Below the pieces are notes generated by a model. That model was not told the origin of the DNA, did no database searches, and was given only the letters and a program-made list of their open reading frames with translations. Below are positions 48,897 to 58,997 of a stretch of DNA of 64,000 nucleotides, in pieces. Source of the DNA: Bacteroidia bacterium (GTDB lineage Bacteria > Bacteroidota > Bacteroidia > UKL13-3); NCBI GenBank assembly GCA_014376805.1, contig JACMQU010000036.1:36939-100938 (forward strand). Direction: 5' to 3'. The first letter of the stretch is position 1. Each line of letters opens with the position of its first letter. The position numbers and the translations under genes are program-made.

Positions 48897-49907
48897 ATGA
48901 ACACAAATAAGTTTTTTAAGGGATTCATTTGGTTTACCTGGTTCATGAGTATTTTTGCGTGTACTGAACCTGCCAAAAAACAATCGGATAAATCTATGGA
49001 AAATATGCAAGCTTACCAACAGGTAAGTCCTGCATTTAACAGCGACAGTGCCTATAATATGGTGCAACGGCAGGTAGATTTTGGTCCGCGTATTTGCAAT
49101 AGCGATGCACATACGGCCTGTGGCATTTACCTGGCACAGGAGTTTAAAAAACTTGCAGATGAGGTAATAGAACAAAAGGGTATTGTTAAAAATTTTGATG
49201 GAAAAAATTTAAACATCAAAAATATCATTGCATCTTTTAACCCTGCTGCATCAAAAAGAATACTGATTTGCACGCATTGGGATACGCGCCCTTATGCCGA
49301 TCAGGATGCCAATCCTGCTAATCACAATAAACCAATTCTGGCGGCAGATGATGCGGCAAGTGGTGTTGCAGTAATGTTGGAGATAGCCCGTTTGCTAAAA
49401 AGTGTAAAAGTAAACATTGGCGTAGATCTTATTTGTTTTGATGCCGAAGACCTTGGTAAATCAGAGCATGGAGGAGAAAGTTATTGCCTGGGTTCGCAAT
49501 ACTGGAGCAGGAATAAACACAAGCCCGGTTATAAAGCAGAATACGGCATTTTGTTAGATATGGTTGGTGCATACAATGCCCATTTTATATGGGAGGGTTA
49601 TAGTGTTAAATATGCTGAACCCGTTTTGCGCAAGGTATGGGATCAGGCTATACAATTAGGCTATAGCAACTACTTTTATTATTTGCAGGGCGGTGCTATT
49701 ACAGACGATCATTATTATGTAAACACACTGGGTGGTATACCTACCATTGATATTATTCATTACAGCGAAACAAGCGATACACATTTTGCACCACACTGGC
49801 ATACCCTAAACGACAACATGAGTGTTATAGATAGGAATACTTTAAAGGCCGTTGGGCAAACCTTACTGGAGGTTATTTATAAAGAGAGTGGAGCTGCAGT
49901 ACAATAA
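48897..49907 (+). CDS. M28 peptidase / glutaminyl cyclase-like lipoprotein
   Basis: A 336-residue protein with a lipoprotein signal ending FACTEP (Cys22). The zinc-hydrolase core shows CTHWDTRPYADQ, AADDAASGVAVMLE, CFDAEDLGKSEHGG and THFAPHWHTLNDNM. These match M28 peptidases and secreted glutaminyl-peptide cyclotransferases, and the THWDTRPYAD form favours the latter. Many T9SS cargos carry N-terminal pyroglutamate, so a role in modifying secreted proteins is plausible but inferred. Confidence 0.85.
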   Translation: MNTNKFFKGFIWFTWFMSIFACTEPAKKQSDKSMENMQAYQQVSPAFNSDSAYNMVQRQVDFGPRICNSDAHTACGIYLAQEFKKLADEVIEQKGIVKNFDGKNLNIKNIIASFNPAASKRILICTHWDTRPYADQDANPANHNKPILAADDAASGVAVMLEIARLLKSVKVNIGVDLICFDAEDLGKSEHGGESYCLGSQYWSRNKHKPGYKAEYGILLDMVGAYNAHFIWEGYSVKYAEPVLRKVWDQAIQLGYSNYFYYLQGGAITDDHYYVNTLGGIPTIDIIHYSETSDTHFAPHWHTLNDNMSVIDRNTLKAVGQTLLEVIYKESGAAVQ

Positions 49908-50204
49908 TGTTTTCATTTTTTAAGATGCATTAACAGGAGATTGCCTGATGTAAAAATTTAAAGAAATGAATAAGTCTTAATTTTTGGGTACTTTTTAATC
50001 AATCTTTGTTTGTGATAGCTTAAGCGGAGGCAAATACAAAGAACAAAACATAAGGAAGAAGCGCATAAAATGTGGTAGGAAATAATTTATATAGGGTTCT
50101 TAAAAATTGAATTTACCCGGTATAAATCATATAGTGTAAATAATAGTAAGCAGATTTAATTATTAGTTTTTTTTCATTTAAAAGAGTTAGAAAATCATTA
50201 ATCC

Positions 50205-51434
50205 CTATCTGCCTTTCACTGCTCTCGCTGCTTTATATGCAGGATAAAAAGAAGTTAAAAACCCTAAAAAAACAAGGGTTGCCAATACCATAAAAGCATC
50301 GTTTAATTTTAATAAAACCGGGTAAGCATTTATTTGGATATTGCCATTGCTTTGCAATGCTACCAGTCCGAATTTTTGTTGTAACCAAATTACTATAATG
50401 CCGAGCAGGATTCCAATAAGCCCTCCCATAACCGCAATCAAAAGACTCTGGTAAACGAAAACCTTAGCGGCATTTAAACTAGTCATTCCCATGCTGCTAA
50501 ACAGTTGCAAATCGTTGCGTTTTTCTATTACAAGCATGTATAATGAACCAATAGTATTAAATGCGGCAATGATGAGTATAAACAAAAGAATAAAATAACT
50601 AATTGTTTTTTCTGATTGCATTACCTTAAAAAAGGATTCTCTTTGCTCAAACCTGTTTTTAATGATGAAGCCATTACCGGTTAAATTTTGCAACTGTTCT
50701 TTTACTTCATCCATTTTAGCAGCGTCATGCAGCCGCAACTCCATGCCACTCATTCTGCCGGGGTCCTCCAGCAATTTTGTTACATAATCCAGCGGCAGTA
50801 AGATATATTTATTGTCAACCTCATCTTGTATGCCAAACACTCCAACCGGAAATATCACTCCATGTGCCAGTGCACTTTCAGGATTCAGCATATCAACCTT
50901 TCCTTTTCGAGGTAAATAAATGCCCAGGTAATGAAACTGATCATCGGGATCAATGCCCAACTGATAACCAATTCCCTGACCTACTACTGCAAAACTGGTA
51001 TCGCCGCTTTTTAATATTAACGAACCTTTCAGCATATTACTATCGAGGGTATTTAAGGCAAGGTAATTATCGTCAACCGCCTTAATAGTAGCAAGTGTTT
51101 GTTTATTGTTGTAACGCAGAATAGCGCTTTCTTCCCATACAAAAGCAAATCCTTTTACATCTGGTAAAGCCTTAATTTTTTCAATAGGAAGCTGGTTAAT
51201 AAAAAAGGTTTTTCCAGATGCTGGTGTTAACTGCAGATCTGCATCGAAGTTGCTATACATTTTTGTAAACAAACCTTCAAAGCCATTAAAAACGGACAGC
51301 ACAATTAACAAAGCCGCCGCACCTACTGCATAGCCTAATAATGAAATATAAGAAATTAAAGTAATAGCATTAAACCCACCGCTTTTTTTACGGGAGAAAA
51401 AATAACGACTTGCTATTTTAAATGACAGGTTCAT
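50205..51434 (-). CDS. LolC/LolE-type ABC transporter permease
   Basis: A 409-residue inner-membrane protein with an N-terminal membrane helix, a periplasmic MacB-like domain and three C-terminal helices (FILLFILIIAAFNTIG, LLIAVMGGLIGILLGI, ATLVFLGFLTSFYP). The start MNLSFKIASRYFFSRKKSGGFNAITLISYIS is the LolC/E family signature. It probably extracts lipoproteins; the matching LolD ATPase is not nearby. Its start overlaps the end of the methyltransferase gene by 17 bases. Confidence 0.87.
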   Translation of the reverse strand: MNLSFKIASRYFFSRKKSGGFNAITLISYISLLGYAVGAAALLIVLSVFNGFEGLFTKMYSNFDADLQLTPASGKTFFINQLPIEKIKALPDVKGFAFVWEESAILRYNNKQTLATIKAVDDNYLALNTLDSNMLKGSLILKSGDTSFAVVGQGIGYQLGIDPDDQFHYLGIYLPRKGKVDMLNPESALAHGVIFPVGVFGIQDEVDNKYILLPLDYVTKLLEDPGRMSGMELRLHDAAKMDEVKEQLQNLTGNGFIIKNRFEQRESFFKVMQSEKTISYFILLFILIIAAFNTIGSLYMLVIEKRNDLQLFSSMGMTSLNAAKVFVYQSLLIAVMGGLIGILLGIIVIWLQQKFGLVALQSNGNIQINAYPVLLKLNDAFMVLATLVFLGFLTSFYPAYKAARAVKGR

Positions 51435-52251
51435 GAACAGCCACTATGTCTTTCCATGCCTTCACAATCAAACCGGTTCCGCTGCTATGTCTGGTGTAAG
51501 TATCGGCCCAGTTTAGTAAATAGCTAAAGGGGTAAGTAAGGGCATAATAAAAAGGCATCAGGGCAAAAAATGCTTTACTCTTATTGAGTGTAAGCATAGG
51601 GTATTTCATACTTAGTTTCCAGGCAATTTTACCCGGTTGGCCATAACTGTATAAAATTTCAAATTTATTAAAGCCAGCTTCTTTTAATTTACCGGCCATC
51701 TCCTCATACGGATAGCCATCGCGTACATGTTCGCCAATAAAACTTTCACCGGTCTCTTCATGTACATCACTGCCACCCTGGTCGCTGGGAGTTGAAATCA
51801 ATAACATGGCACCGGGTTTCATTGCCTGGTTAAAGTTTTTAAAAACTGTTACATCTTCTAAAATATGTTCCATTACATCAACACACAATACAAGGTCGTA
51901 TTTATTTTGAGCAATAGATTTTGTTAAATCGCCAAAAGCAAAGTTAGCATTAACGAGTCCGCATTTCTTAAAAAACAGGTTACAGTCTGCAATCTGTTCC
52001 TCTTTTACATCTAAAGCATCAATGCTATACTGTTTATTTCGTTTGGCTAAATAAAAACTATACTGACCAAAGCCCGAGCCTGCATCTAAAATTTTAGCTG
52101 AACTTTTGTTTTTCATCCATGCCTTCAACTCCCGGTGCACATGCCAGGTGCGCAGTAACAGCAAGTCGAGCAATTTATAAAAGGTTTTACGCAAAAATGT
52201 GCTTTGGTTAAATACAGCACCGAGGTCTTTTTTTATAGGATCGTAATTCAT
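51418..52251 (-). CDS. Class I SAM-dependent methyltransferase
   Basis: A 277-residue methyltransferase. The SAM-binding motif I is AKILDAGSGFGQYSFYLAKR, followed by DLVLCVDVMEHIL and MLLISTPSDQGG. Substrate is unknown; the UbiE-like form suits a small molecule or sugar. The gene lies between rbfA and the permease in one operon. Confidence 0.88.
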   Translation of the reverse strand: MNYDPIKKDLGAVFNQSTFLRKTFYKLLDLLLLRTWHVHRELKAWMKNKSSAKILDAGSGFGQYSFYLAKRNKQYSIDALDVKEEQIADCNLFFKKCGLVNANFAFGDLTKSIAQNKYDLVLCVDVMEHILEDVTVFKNFNQAMKPGAMLLISTPSDQGGSDVHEETGESFIGEHVRDGYPYEEMAGKLKEAGFNKFEILYSYGQPGKIAWKLSMKYPMLTLNKSKAFFALMPFYYALTYPFSYLLNWADTYTRHSSGTGLIVKAWKDIVAVHEPVI

Positions 52252-52275
52252 GAAAAGTATAAAGAGTTAATGTAA

Positions 52276-52641
52276 TTATTGTTGTTTTTTTCTTTCATCC
52301 TCAGCTTGTACGCGCTTAAGAAGTTCATCCATTTGAAAAACATAATCAAGGCTATCGTCTACAATGAAGGTAAGTTCGGGTACCACACGTGCCTGGTTGC
52401 GAACCTTCGCAGCCAGTTGTTTGCGGATATCGCGGTTATGAAAATTAACCAGGTTTAATAATTCTTCTTTATTCTGAACCTTAAAAAAACTCAAAAAAAC
52501 TTTTGCATAACTCAGGTCAGGCGACATCTCTACCTTGCTTATGGTAATAAAGGCTTTGTTAAACCAATCTGCATTTCTTTGAAATATAACCGCCAGGTGC
52601 TCCTGGATCAGGCCTGAAAACTTCTCTTGTCTAACACTCAT
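52276..52641 (-). CDS. rbfA: Ribosome-binding factor A
   Basis: A 121-residue KH-fold protein that helps mature the 30S subunit. The family pattern is present: RQEKFSGLIQEHLAVIFQ, ITISKVEMSPDLSYAKVFLSFF and RVVPELTFIVDDSLDYVFQMDELL. First gene of a three-gene operon (24 bases to the methyltransferase). Confidence 0.93.
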   Translation of the reverse strand: MSVRQEKFSGLIQEHLAVIFQRNADWFNKAFITISKVEMSPDLSYAKVFLSFFKVQNKEELLNLVNFHNRDIRKQLAAKVRNQARVVPELTFIVDDSLDYVFQMDELLKRVQAEDERKKQQ

Positions 52642-52781
52642 ATTGTTGCAAATATATTCAAAGCCCAGAGATTTCCGACATGAATTGTATGAAAACAGGG
52701 TTAACAGGCTGCTGATAAATTTATAAGCGCATTTTAATTAATGTCTTGTATTTTGCTAATGCCATTTACCTTTGCAACCCA

Positions 52782-54110
52782 ATGAAATTTAAAATATGTA
52801 TGCTCCTTGCTATGCTGATTGGCTTCTCGAATAGCGAAACAAATGCCCAATGTGCAACATGCAAAGATGCACTTATAAAAGATTATTTAACCATTGCAGT
52901 AACTGCAAATGAACAAATGCTGCTCCTGCATTTTATAGATAAATCTGCTTATCATTTTCTTAAAACGCACTATGAGAATGACACCTTAGCGCCTTTGGTT
53001 CATACCGTAGTAATGGGTTCAAAAGATTATGAAGATTTTACTATAAAAAGAGCAGCGTTAAATGAGTTTACTTCGTTTATACCCGTTGATGAAAATATAG
53101 AATCTGCCTTAAGAAGCACCGGTGCCTCACTTGAATTTACAAATTATACAACATGTGCAGATGATTGTGCTAAAAAAACACCGGATTTAATTTATACTGT
53201 GCTTACCAAAACGGATGAAACAAACTTTTATGTGAAAGTTAAATTTAATGCGGGTAGCGGATCTAAAGTTTGGGTGAATATTAGTGCTATAGGTGAAAAT
53301 GCGTTGGTTCAAAAGCCCGATGCTACGTATTTTACAGCCAACGCAACCATTAAATTAAATAAAAACAAGGAATACGAATTTAACTTTAAGCGCAGTGATA
53401 AAACCAATTTTTCGGGCTTTAAAATTAAGGTTGATGGCAAAGAAATGTATAGCGGAAAATCTTTATTTAAGGCAAGGGAGTCTAACGCAGACATTCTGGT
53501 TACAGCTACAATTACAGCAAAAGATTCCCTCAAAAAATTCATCAAAACAGAAAGTGCTATTGTTAGCTCTCCCAATCTATACAAAGTAATGTCTAATGAT
53601 TCCTTATGTAAAGCGAAGAGAGGCTTTGCCAATGGTATGTGGTGTGCTGTAAAAAACACCATAGAATTGCCAAATCTTCCGCTAACTAAAAATTTATACT
53701 ATACTAACTTCACTAAGCCTGAACCCATAAGCACCGAAAAAAAAGAAGTGGCTTACGGAAAATTTAATAAGATGGCAGGGATGAGAGAAGTGCAAAAAAC
53801 GGGCATTGGAAATAAATCTGCGAAGATTGAATTTATTACTACTTCTGGCAACTGCACCTGGCAATGGAAAGCCGATGTATTTGAATTTACTGAAAAACTA
53901 AGCAAGCAACAAAAAACATCGGAGGTTAAACATAATTTCTTTAGCGTTGAGGTGCCGGAACATTCAATAGATGCAATAATTAATTTAAGAATAAACGGAA
54001 ATAAATACGAGTTGAAAACAGGTAGTAATCATAAAGACGCACAGGTATATCTGATGTTTGCAAATAGAAGTAACGGAATAATGAAGTATAAATATTTTGT
54101 GTTTAAGTAA
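52782..54110 (+). CDS. Secreted protein of unknown function
   Basis: A 442-residue protein from ATG 52782 with a signal peptide ending in TNAQ, followed directly by a CATC pair. A second Cys group (TTCADDC) follows near residue 130. The rest is beta-rich and lysine-rich without motifs I recognise. A longer TTG-started form is not credible. It is followed 44 bases later by another small gene in the same direction. Confidence 0.65.
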   Translation: MKFKICMLLAMLIGFSNSETNAQCATCKDALIKDYLTIAVTANEQMLLLHFIDKSAYHFLKTHYENDTLAPLVHTVVMGSKDYEDFTIKRAALNEFTSFIPVDENIESALRSTGASLEFTNYTTCADDCAKKTPDLIYTVLTKTDETNFYVKVKFNAGSGSKVWVNISAIGENALVQKPDATYFTANATIKLNKNKEYEFNFKRSDKTNFSGFKIKVDGKEMYSGKSLFKARESNADILVTATITAKDSLKKFIKTESAIVSSPNLYKVMSNDSLCKAKRGFANGMWCAVKNTIELPNLPLTKNLYYTNFTKPEPISTEKKEVAYGKFNKMAGMREVQKTGIGNKSAKIEFITTSGNCTWQWKADVFEFTEKLSKQQKTSEVKHNFFSVEVPEHSIDAIINLRINGNKYELKTGSNHKDAQVYLMFANRSNGIMKYKYFVFK

Positions 54111-54154
54111 AGGAAATTCGCAAGTAAAATTTTAATGATAATTAAGAAGAAGAT

Positions 54155-54466
54155 ATGGAAAACTATTCAAACCTTATAGAAGCTATTGCCGGCTTAAAAA
54201 AACAGGGCTATACGGAAGACTTCAACCTGAAAAAAAATGCAATTATTCCAGGTTCCGGCACTTATGAGATTTTTCATGATGAATTTGTGATAGATAAATA
54301 TTTTAGATTTGAAGGCGATACAGATCCGGGAGAACAATCTATTATTTATGCTATACACTCTTTGAAATATAATATTAAAGGCATTCTTATAAATGCTTAC
54401 GGTATTTATGCAGAATCCCTAAGCAATGAAATGATAGGAAAATTACATTTTAATAAAGAATTATAA
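54155..54466 (+). CDS. Small conserved protein
   Basis: A 103-residue soluble protein (MENYSNLIEAIAGLKKQGYTEDFNL). The pattern, with FHDEFVIDKYFRFEGDTDPGEQSIIYAI, recurs in Bacteroidota, where it is often labelled phosphoribosylpyrophosphate synthetase-like without good reason; no PRPP-binding motif is visible. It follows the secreted protein gene. Confidence 0.65.
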   Translation: MENYSNLIEAIAGLKKQGYTEDFNLKKNAIIPGSGTYEIFHDEFVIDKYFRFEGDTDPGEQSIIYAIHSLKYNIKGILINAYGIYAESLSNEMIGKLHFNKEL

Positions 54467-54633
54467 ATTGTATTTACACTAAGAGTAAAAAACACTAACA
54501 GTAATTTTTTTTTATTTCACCTATACAAACAGGAATAAATAGTTTACCCCTACTTTTACCTGCACAGTGCAATTGTTGCCGATAGCCTCAGTTCATACTT
54601 TTTGAAAGGAAGAATAACTAACTTGTGTATTTC

Positions 54634-55905
54634 TTAGGCATACAGTGGAAATGCTTCCATCATTTTATTAACCTCTTTGGCTACTTCGGCAAGTACGGTT
54701 TCATTATCGTAATTCATCAGCACTTTATCAATTAAGGTAACCATGTTAAGCATATCTTTTTCGTGCATACCACGGCTGGTGATGGCCGATGTACCAATGC
54801 GAATTCCAGAGGTAACAAAAGGTGATTTATCATCAAAAGGAACCATGTTTTTATTGATCGTAATATCAGCTTTTATCAACGCATTCTCTGCTGCTTTGCC
54901 ACTGATTCCTTTGTTACGAAGATCAATGAGCATTAAATGATTATCGGTGCCACCGCTTATAATTTTATAACCGAGGTCAACAAATGCTTTGGCTGTTGCC
55001 TGTGCATTGCTTCCAACTTGTTTTATATATTTTATATATTCTTCTGTTAAAGCCTCACCAAATGCAATGGCTTTTGAGGCAATTACATGTTCCAGCGGCC
55101 CACCCTGTGTACCCGGAAATACAGCCGCATCAAGCACTGCACTCATCATTTTTGTTTCACCTTTAGGCGTTTTTAATCCCCATGGATTTTCAAAGTCCTT
55201 ACCCATCATAATTACACCACCACGCGGCCCCCGTAATGTTTTATGTGTTGTGGAGGTAACTATATGGCAATGCGGAAGGGGATCATTTAATAACTTACCT
55301 ACAATAAAACCAGCAGGATGGGCAATATCAGCAAGCAATAAGGCCCCTACACTATCTGCAATTTCACGCAAACGTTTATAATCCCAATCCCTACTATAGG
55401 CCGATGCCCCACAAATCAGCATTTTAGGCATTTCGCGCTTTGCAATTTCAGCCACTTTATTCCAGTCAATTAAACCACTATCCTGTTCAACACCATAAAA
55501 ACTGGGACTATATAATTTTCCTGAAAAATTAACAGGTGAACCATGTGTTAAATGCCCGCCATGAGAAAGATCAAAGCCCAGAATTTTATCTCCGGGTTTG
55601 AGGCAACCCAACATTACAGCGGCATTTGCCTGAGCACCGCTATGTGGTTGTACATTTGCCCATGCAGCGCCAAACATTTGTTTTAACCGGTCAATTGCCA
55701 GGTTCTCAATTATATCAACAACTTCGCATCCCCCATAATAGCGTTTACCTGGCAAGCCTTCTGCATATTTATTTGTTAATACTGTTCCCATCGCCTCCAT
55801 AACCTGTTTGCTTACAAAATTTTCTGAAGCAATCAGTTCCAATCCATGTTGTTGGCGGTGTAACTCACGTTCAATCAAATCAAATATTACTTTATCTCTC
55901 ATCAT
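54634..55905 (-). CDS. glyA: Serine hydroxymethyltransferase
   Basis: A 423-residue PLP enzyme that interconverts serine and glycine and supplies one-carbon units. The PLP lysine is Lys222 in [15 protein letters not shown]. Other signatures: [30 protein letters not shown], and [14 protein letters not shown]. Length is normal. Start at ATG 55905 (or 55902). Confidence 0.96.
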   Translation of the reverse strand: MMRDKVIFDLIERELHRQQHGLELIASENFVSKQVMEAMGTVLTNKYAEGLPGKRYYGGCEVVDIIENLAIDRLKQMFGAAWANVQPHSGAQANAAVMLGCLKPGDKILGFDLSHGGHLTHGSPVNFSGKLYSPSFYGVEQDSGLIDWNKVAEIAKREMPKMLICGASAYSRDWDYKRLREIADSVGALLLADIAHPAGFIVGKLLNDPLPHCHIVTSTTHKTLRGPRGGVIMMGKDFENPWGLKTPKGETKMMSAVLDAAVFPGTQGGPLEHVIASKAIAFGEALTEEYIKYIKQVGSNAQATAKAFVDLGYKIISGGTDNHLMLIDLRNKGISGKAAENALIKADITINKNMVPFDDKSPFVTSGIRIGTSAITSRGMHEKDMLNMVTLIDKVLMNYDNETVLAEVAKEVNKMMEAFPLYA

Positions 55906-56080
55906 AATTCAGGTTTCTTAAGGTTGCAAAATACTATTTTAGCACTAACATATAAAAATGTTTATTTTTGTTTAGTTCTTTTTGATCCTAAAGAAGCAAA
56001 CAGCAATTGTTTTACATAAAAATAATTCTCAATTTAAACGTTAAAATAGATGCGTTTAATCTAAAAAATATAACTATAAA

Positions 56081-57073
56081 ATGAAAGCTATTATTCCAGT
56101 GGCGGGCATAGGCACCAGATTACGACCGCATACCCATACCCAGCCAAAAGCATTAATTCCTATTGCCGGTAAGCCTATTCTTGCGCACATTACAGAAAAT
56201 TTAATAGAAGCCGGCATACATGAATTTATATTCATAATAGGATATCTTGGCGATAAAATAGAACATTATATTTTATCGCATTACCCCGGTATTAATGCAA
56301 AATTTGTAATACAGACAACCGGTAAAGGTGTTGGGCATGCAATATGGCTCGCTAAAGATTTTATTGATGCCAAAGATGAAATACTTATTGTTTTCGGCGA
56401 TACCATTATTGATGCTGATCTGAAAACAGTACTTGCCTCTGAAACATCTATGCTGGGGCTAAAAAAAGTGGATGACCCCAGAATGTTTGGTGTAGCTGAA
56501 CTAGACAAGAACGGATATATTGTTCGCGTAATTGAAAAGCCCACAATTCCTAAAACTAATCTGGCACTGGTGGGAGTTTATAAGATTAAAGAAAGCGCAC
56601 TTTTATTGAAAGCCCTTGATGAAAATGTAGCGCAGAAAGTTACCACCTACGGCGAGTTTACCTTAACTGATGCATTAATGAAAATGATGGATCAGGGTAT
56701 TAAATTCCGCTCTTTTAATGTAGATAACTGGTTTGATTGTGGCAAGAAAGAAGTTTTGCTGGAAACAAATTCTTTGTTGCTGAAAAAATTAAATTATGAT
56801 ACAGCAAAATACATGTTTGAGAATACCATTATTATCCCTCCTGTTTACATTGGCGAAGGCTGTAAGATCACTAATTCTATTATTGGGCCAAATGTATCAA
56901 TAGGAGAGAATGCGATCTTAAACTACGCCACCATAAAAGAGTCGATTATTGGCCCATACGCCCAAATTGAGTTTGCCATTTTACACCGTTCTTTAATTGG
57001 CAATGATGCTTTATTGAAAGGAATGAGTCAGAGTTTAAATATTGGGGATAGTACCGAAATCAATTTTGGTTAA
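56081..57073 (+). CDS. Sugar nucleotidyltransferase (RmlA-like)
   Basis: A 330-residue protein. The nucleotidyltransferase motif is AGIGTRLRPHTHTQPKALIPIAGKPIL, followed by LIVFGDTIIDAD and VGVYKIKE. The C-terminal part from about residue 245 has left-handed beta-helix hexapeptides (IIGPNVSIGENAIL). It resembles glucose-1-phosphate thymidylyl- or uridylyltransferases and GlmU-like proteins. It begins a plus-strand envelope cluster, and its stop shares a base with the next start. Confidence 0.88.
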   Translation: MKAIIPVAGIGTRLRPHTHTQPKALIPIAGKPILAHITENLIEAGIHEFIFIIGYLGDKIEHYILSHYPGINAKFVIQTTGKGVGHAIWLAKDFIDAKDEILIVFGDTIIDADLKTVLASETSMLGLKKVDDPRMFGVAELDKNGYIVRVIEKPTIPKTNLALVGVYKIKESALLLKALDENVAQKVTTYGEFTLTDALMKMMDQGIKFRSFNVDNWFDCGKKEVLLETNSLLLKKLNYDTAKYMFENTIIIPPVYIGEGCKITNSIIGPNVSIGENAILNYATIKESIIGPYAQIEFAILHRSLIGNDALLKGMSQSLNIGDSTEINFG

Positions 57074-57588
57074 TGGGGAGAACCAAATTATTTTTTCCTC
57101 TCCTTTTTATCTGGATTTTAAATTCTCCTGCATCTGCCAGGCTTAATCCTAAACAATACATACATAAGTTTGCTCCCCTGGCTATACATAGAATGCATAT
57201 ATACCAGATACCAGCAAGCGTAATTCTTGGCGTTGCTTTTCTTGAATCGGGTTATGGCAATAGTAAAAATGCCATATTGTTACATAATCACTTTGGGTTG
57301 GTAGGCCAAAATAATTTAAGAAAAACGGGTCGTTATCGCTCGGTTTACAAACAGTTTAAAAACGACACTTTTTCATTTGATTATTTCAGCCGTACCCTTG
57401 TTTCAAAAAAATATTATCCCAAACTAAAAGGTAAGTTATATTATAAAGTCTGGCTTGCCAACATTCATAACCATCACTATGCAAAATCAAAACTTTTATG
57501 GGTGAGACGCATAGCATCCATTATAAGAAAATATCACCTGTACCGTTTTGATATCGATCTGAGAAAAAAGAACAGAATTAATGGATGA
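57073..57588 (+). CDS. Glucosaminidase-domain protein (FlgJ/LytG-like)
   Basis: A 171-residue protein with a signal peptide (FPLLFIWILNSPASA). The glucosaminidase catalytic Glu is Glu58 in GVAFLESGYGNSKNA, followed by HNHFGL and RTLVSKKYYPKL. It should cleave beta-GlcNAc linkages in peptidoglycan. The overlap TAATG couples it to the nucleotidyltransferase gene. Confidence 0.85.
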   Translation: MGRTKLFFPLLFIWILNSPASARLNPKQYIHKFAPLAIHRMHIYQIPASVILGVAFLESGYGNSKNAILLHNHFGLVGQNNLRKTGRYRSVYKQFKNDTFSFDYFSRTLVSKKYYPKLKGKLYYKVWLANIHNHHYAKSKLLWVRRIASIIRKYHLYRFDIDLRKKNRING

Positions 57589-57629
57589 ATACAACTATTT
57601 TTCCATGCTATTTTATGCGATGATTTTAA

Positions 57630-58997
57630 ATGAATCAAAATAAATTCAAATATCCTGTATATGTAATTTTAGTAACAATATTGCTGTTATTCATTCTGTC
57701 GTTTTTTAAAACTGATTTTAAGATAAATGGCATCCCACTTCGTAAAACAGATATATTCAGCGATCTCCGAAAGAAAAAACGTATAGAGCGCAGAGCAGCA
57801 GAAACAATGGCATATGCAACAGTTGATTCAACCATACGTTATGGGGTTCTTTTGCCAAAGAAAATTTTAGAGAAGGGTATTATCCAATATTCGGATTCAC
57901 AAGAGAATAGCGGACTGCTGCATTTTTTTAAAGCACTTACCGAAGTGAGCAATGGGAAGCGAAAAAAAATCAGAATTGCTTACTTTGGAGACTCAATGAT
58001 AGAAGGCGATATGATCTCTCAGGAATTGCGCAAAATGCTACAGAAAAAGTTTGGCGGTAAAGGTGTAGGCTTTGTGCCTGTTACTTCTGTATCTGCGCCA
58101 AACAGAAGTTCGGTTCAACATACATTTTCTGATAACTGGAAAGATGCAAGTTTTCAAAATAGTGCCTGGGGAGCCTATCCCTTTGGTTTTTCTGGCCATG
58201 TTTTTTATACAAAAACTACTGGTTGCTGGTTTAGCTTAAAAGGAGTAAAAGAGGAGCGGTTGAAAGACTTTACAGCCGTAAAAATATTTTATGGCAAAGC
58301 CGATTCAGGACAAAGTATGCAAGTGAATGAGATAAATGTTCCTTTAGTACTTCATAAGGCTTATAATATTATTAATGTAACGTTAGAAAAGCCTCAAAAG
58401 GAAGTAATGGTGAACATGGGGTCAAACTTGAACCTTGCCGTGTATGGAGCCAGCCTTGAAAGTGATTCGGGCATTACACTTGATAACTATTCTTTCAGGG
58501 GTATTTCTGGTGTTGAACTTTCTGAAATTCCCGGTTCTTTTTTTAGAGCCATAAACGAAGCTTACCCGTATGATCTGGTAATTCTGCATTATGGTCCAAA
58601 CCTGCTATTTAAGCCAGAGCTTATAGATTTCTCCTGGTTTGCAAAAAAGATGGAAAAGACTTTTCTTCATCTTAAAAAGAACCTGCCTCAAACTAGTTTT
58701 TTAGTTATAGGAACTGCCGATAAATCTTCTTTTACAGATGGCATTTGGCAAACGGCTGCGGGTGTTGAACCATTGATTGAAACCCAAAATAAACTGGCCA
58801 AAAAACACCATTGTGCCTTCTGGAATTTATATGCCAATATGGGGGGTGAAAATTCTATGGTACAATGGGCAGAAAAAAAACCTATCAGGGCCGGTAAAGA
58901 TTATACCCACCTCAATCAACGGGGTGCTTATCAGGTTGCAGATATGTTATATAAGGCACTCCTGTTAAATTTTAATGATTATGAGAAGAAGCATTAG
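57630..58997 (+). CDS. SGNH/GDSL hydrolase-like membrane protein
   Basis: A 455-residue protein with an N-terminal membrane anchor (VYVILVTILLLFILSFF). The SGNH domain has block I IAYFGDSMIEGD with nucleophile Ser122, an AAND-like region NLNLAVYGASLES, and the catalytic Asp/His pair DYTH (Asp424, His427). With the next SGNH gene and the MBOAT gene it suggests O-acetylation or deacetylation of an envelope glycan, as in PatA/PatB or DltB/DltD systems. The substrate is inferred. Confidence 0.78.
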   Translation: MNQNKFKYPVYVILVTILLLFILSFFKTDFKINGIPLRKTDIFSDLRKKKRIERRAAETMAYATVDSTIRYGVLLPKKILEKGIIQYSDSQENSGLLHFFKALTEVSNGKRKKIRIAYFGDSMIEGDMISQELRKMLQKKFGGKGVGFVPVTSVSAPNRSSVQHTFSDNWKDASFQNSAWGAYPFGFSGHVFYTKTTGCWFSLKGVKEERLKDFTAVKIFYGKADSGQSMQVNEINVPLVLHKAYNIINVTLEKPQKEVMVNMGSNLNLAVYGASLESDSGITLDNYSFRGISGVELSEIPGSFFRAINEAYPYDLVILHYGPNLLFKPELIDFSWFAKKMEKTFLHLKKNLPQTSFLVIGTADKSSFTDGIWQTAAGVEPLIETQNKLAKKHHCAFWNLYANMGGENSMVQWAEKKPIRAGKDYTHLNQRGAYQVADMLYKALLLNFNDYEKKH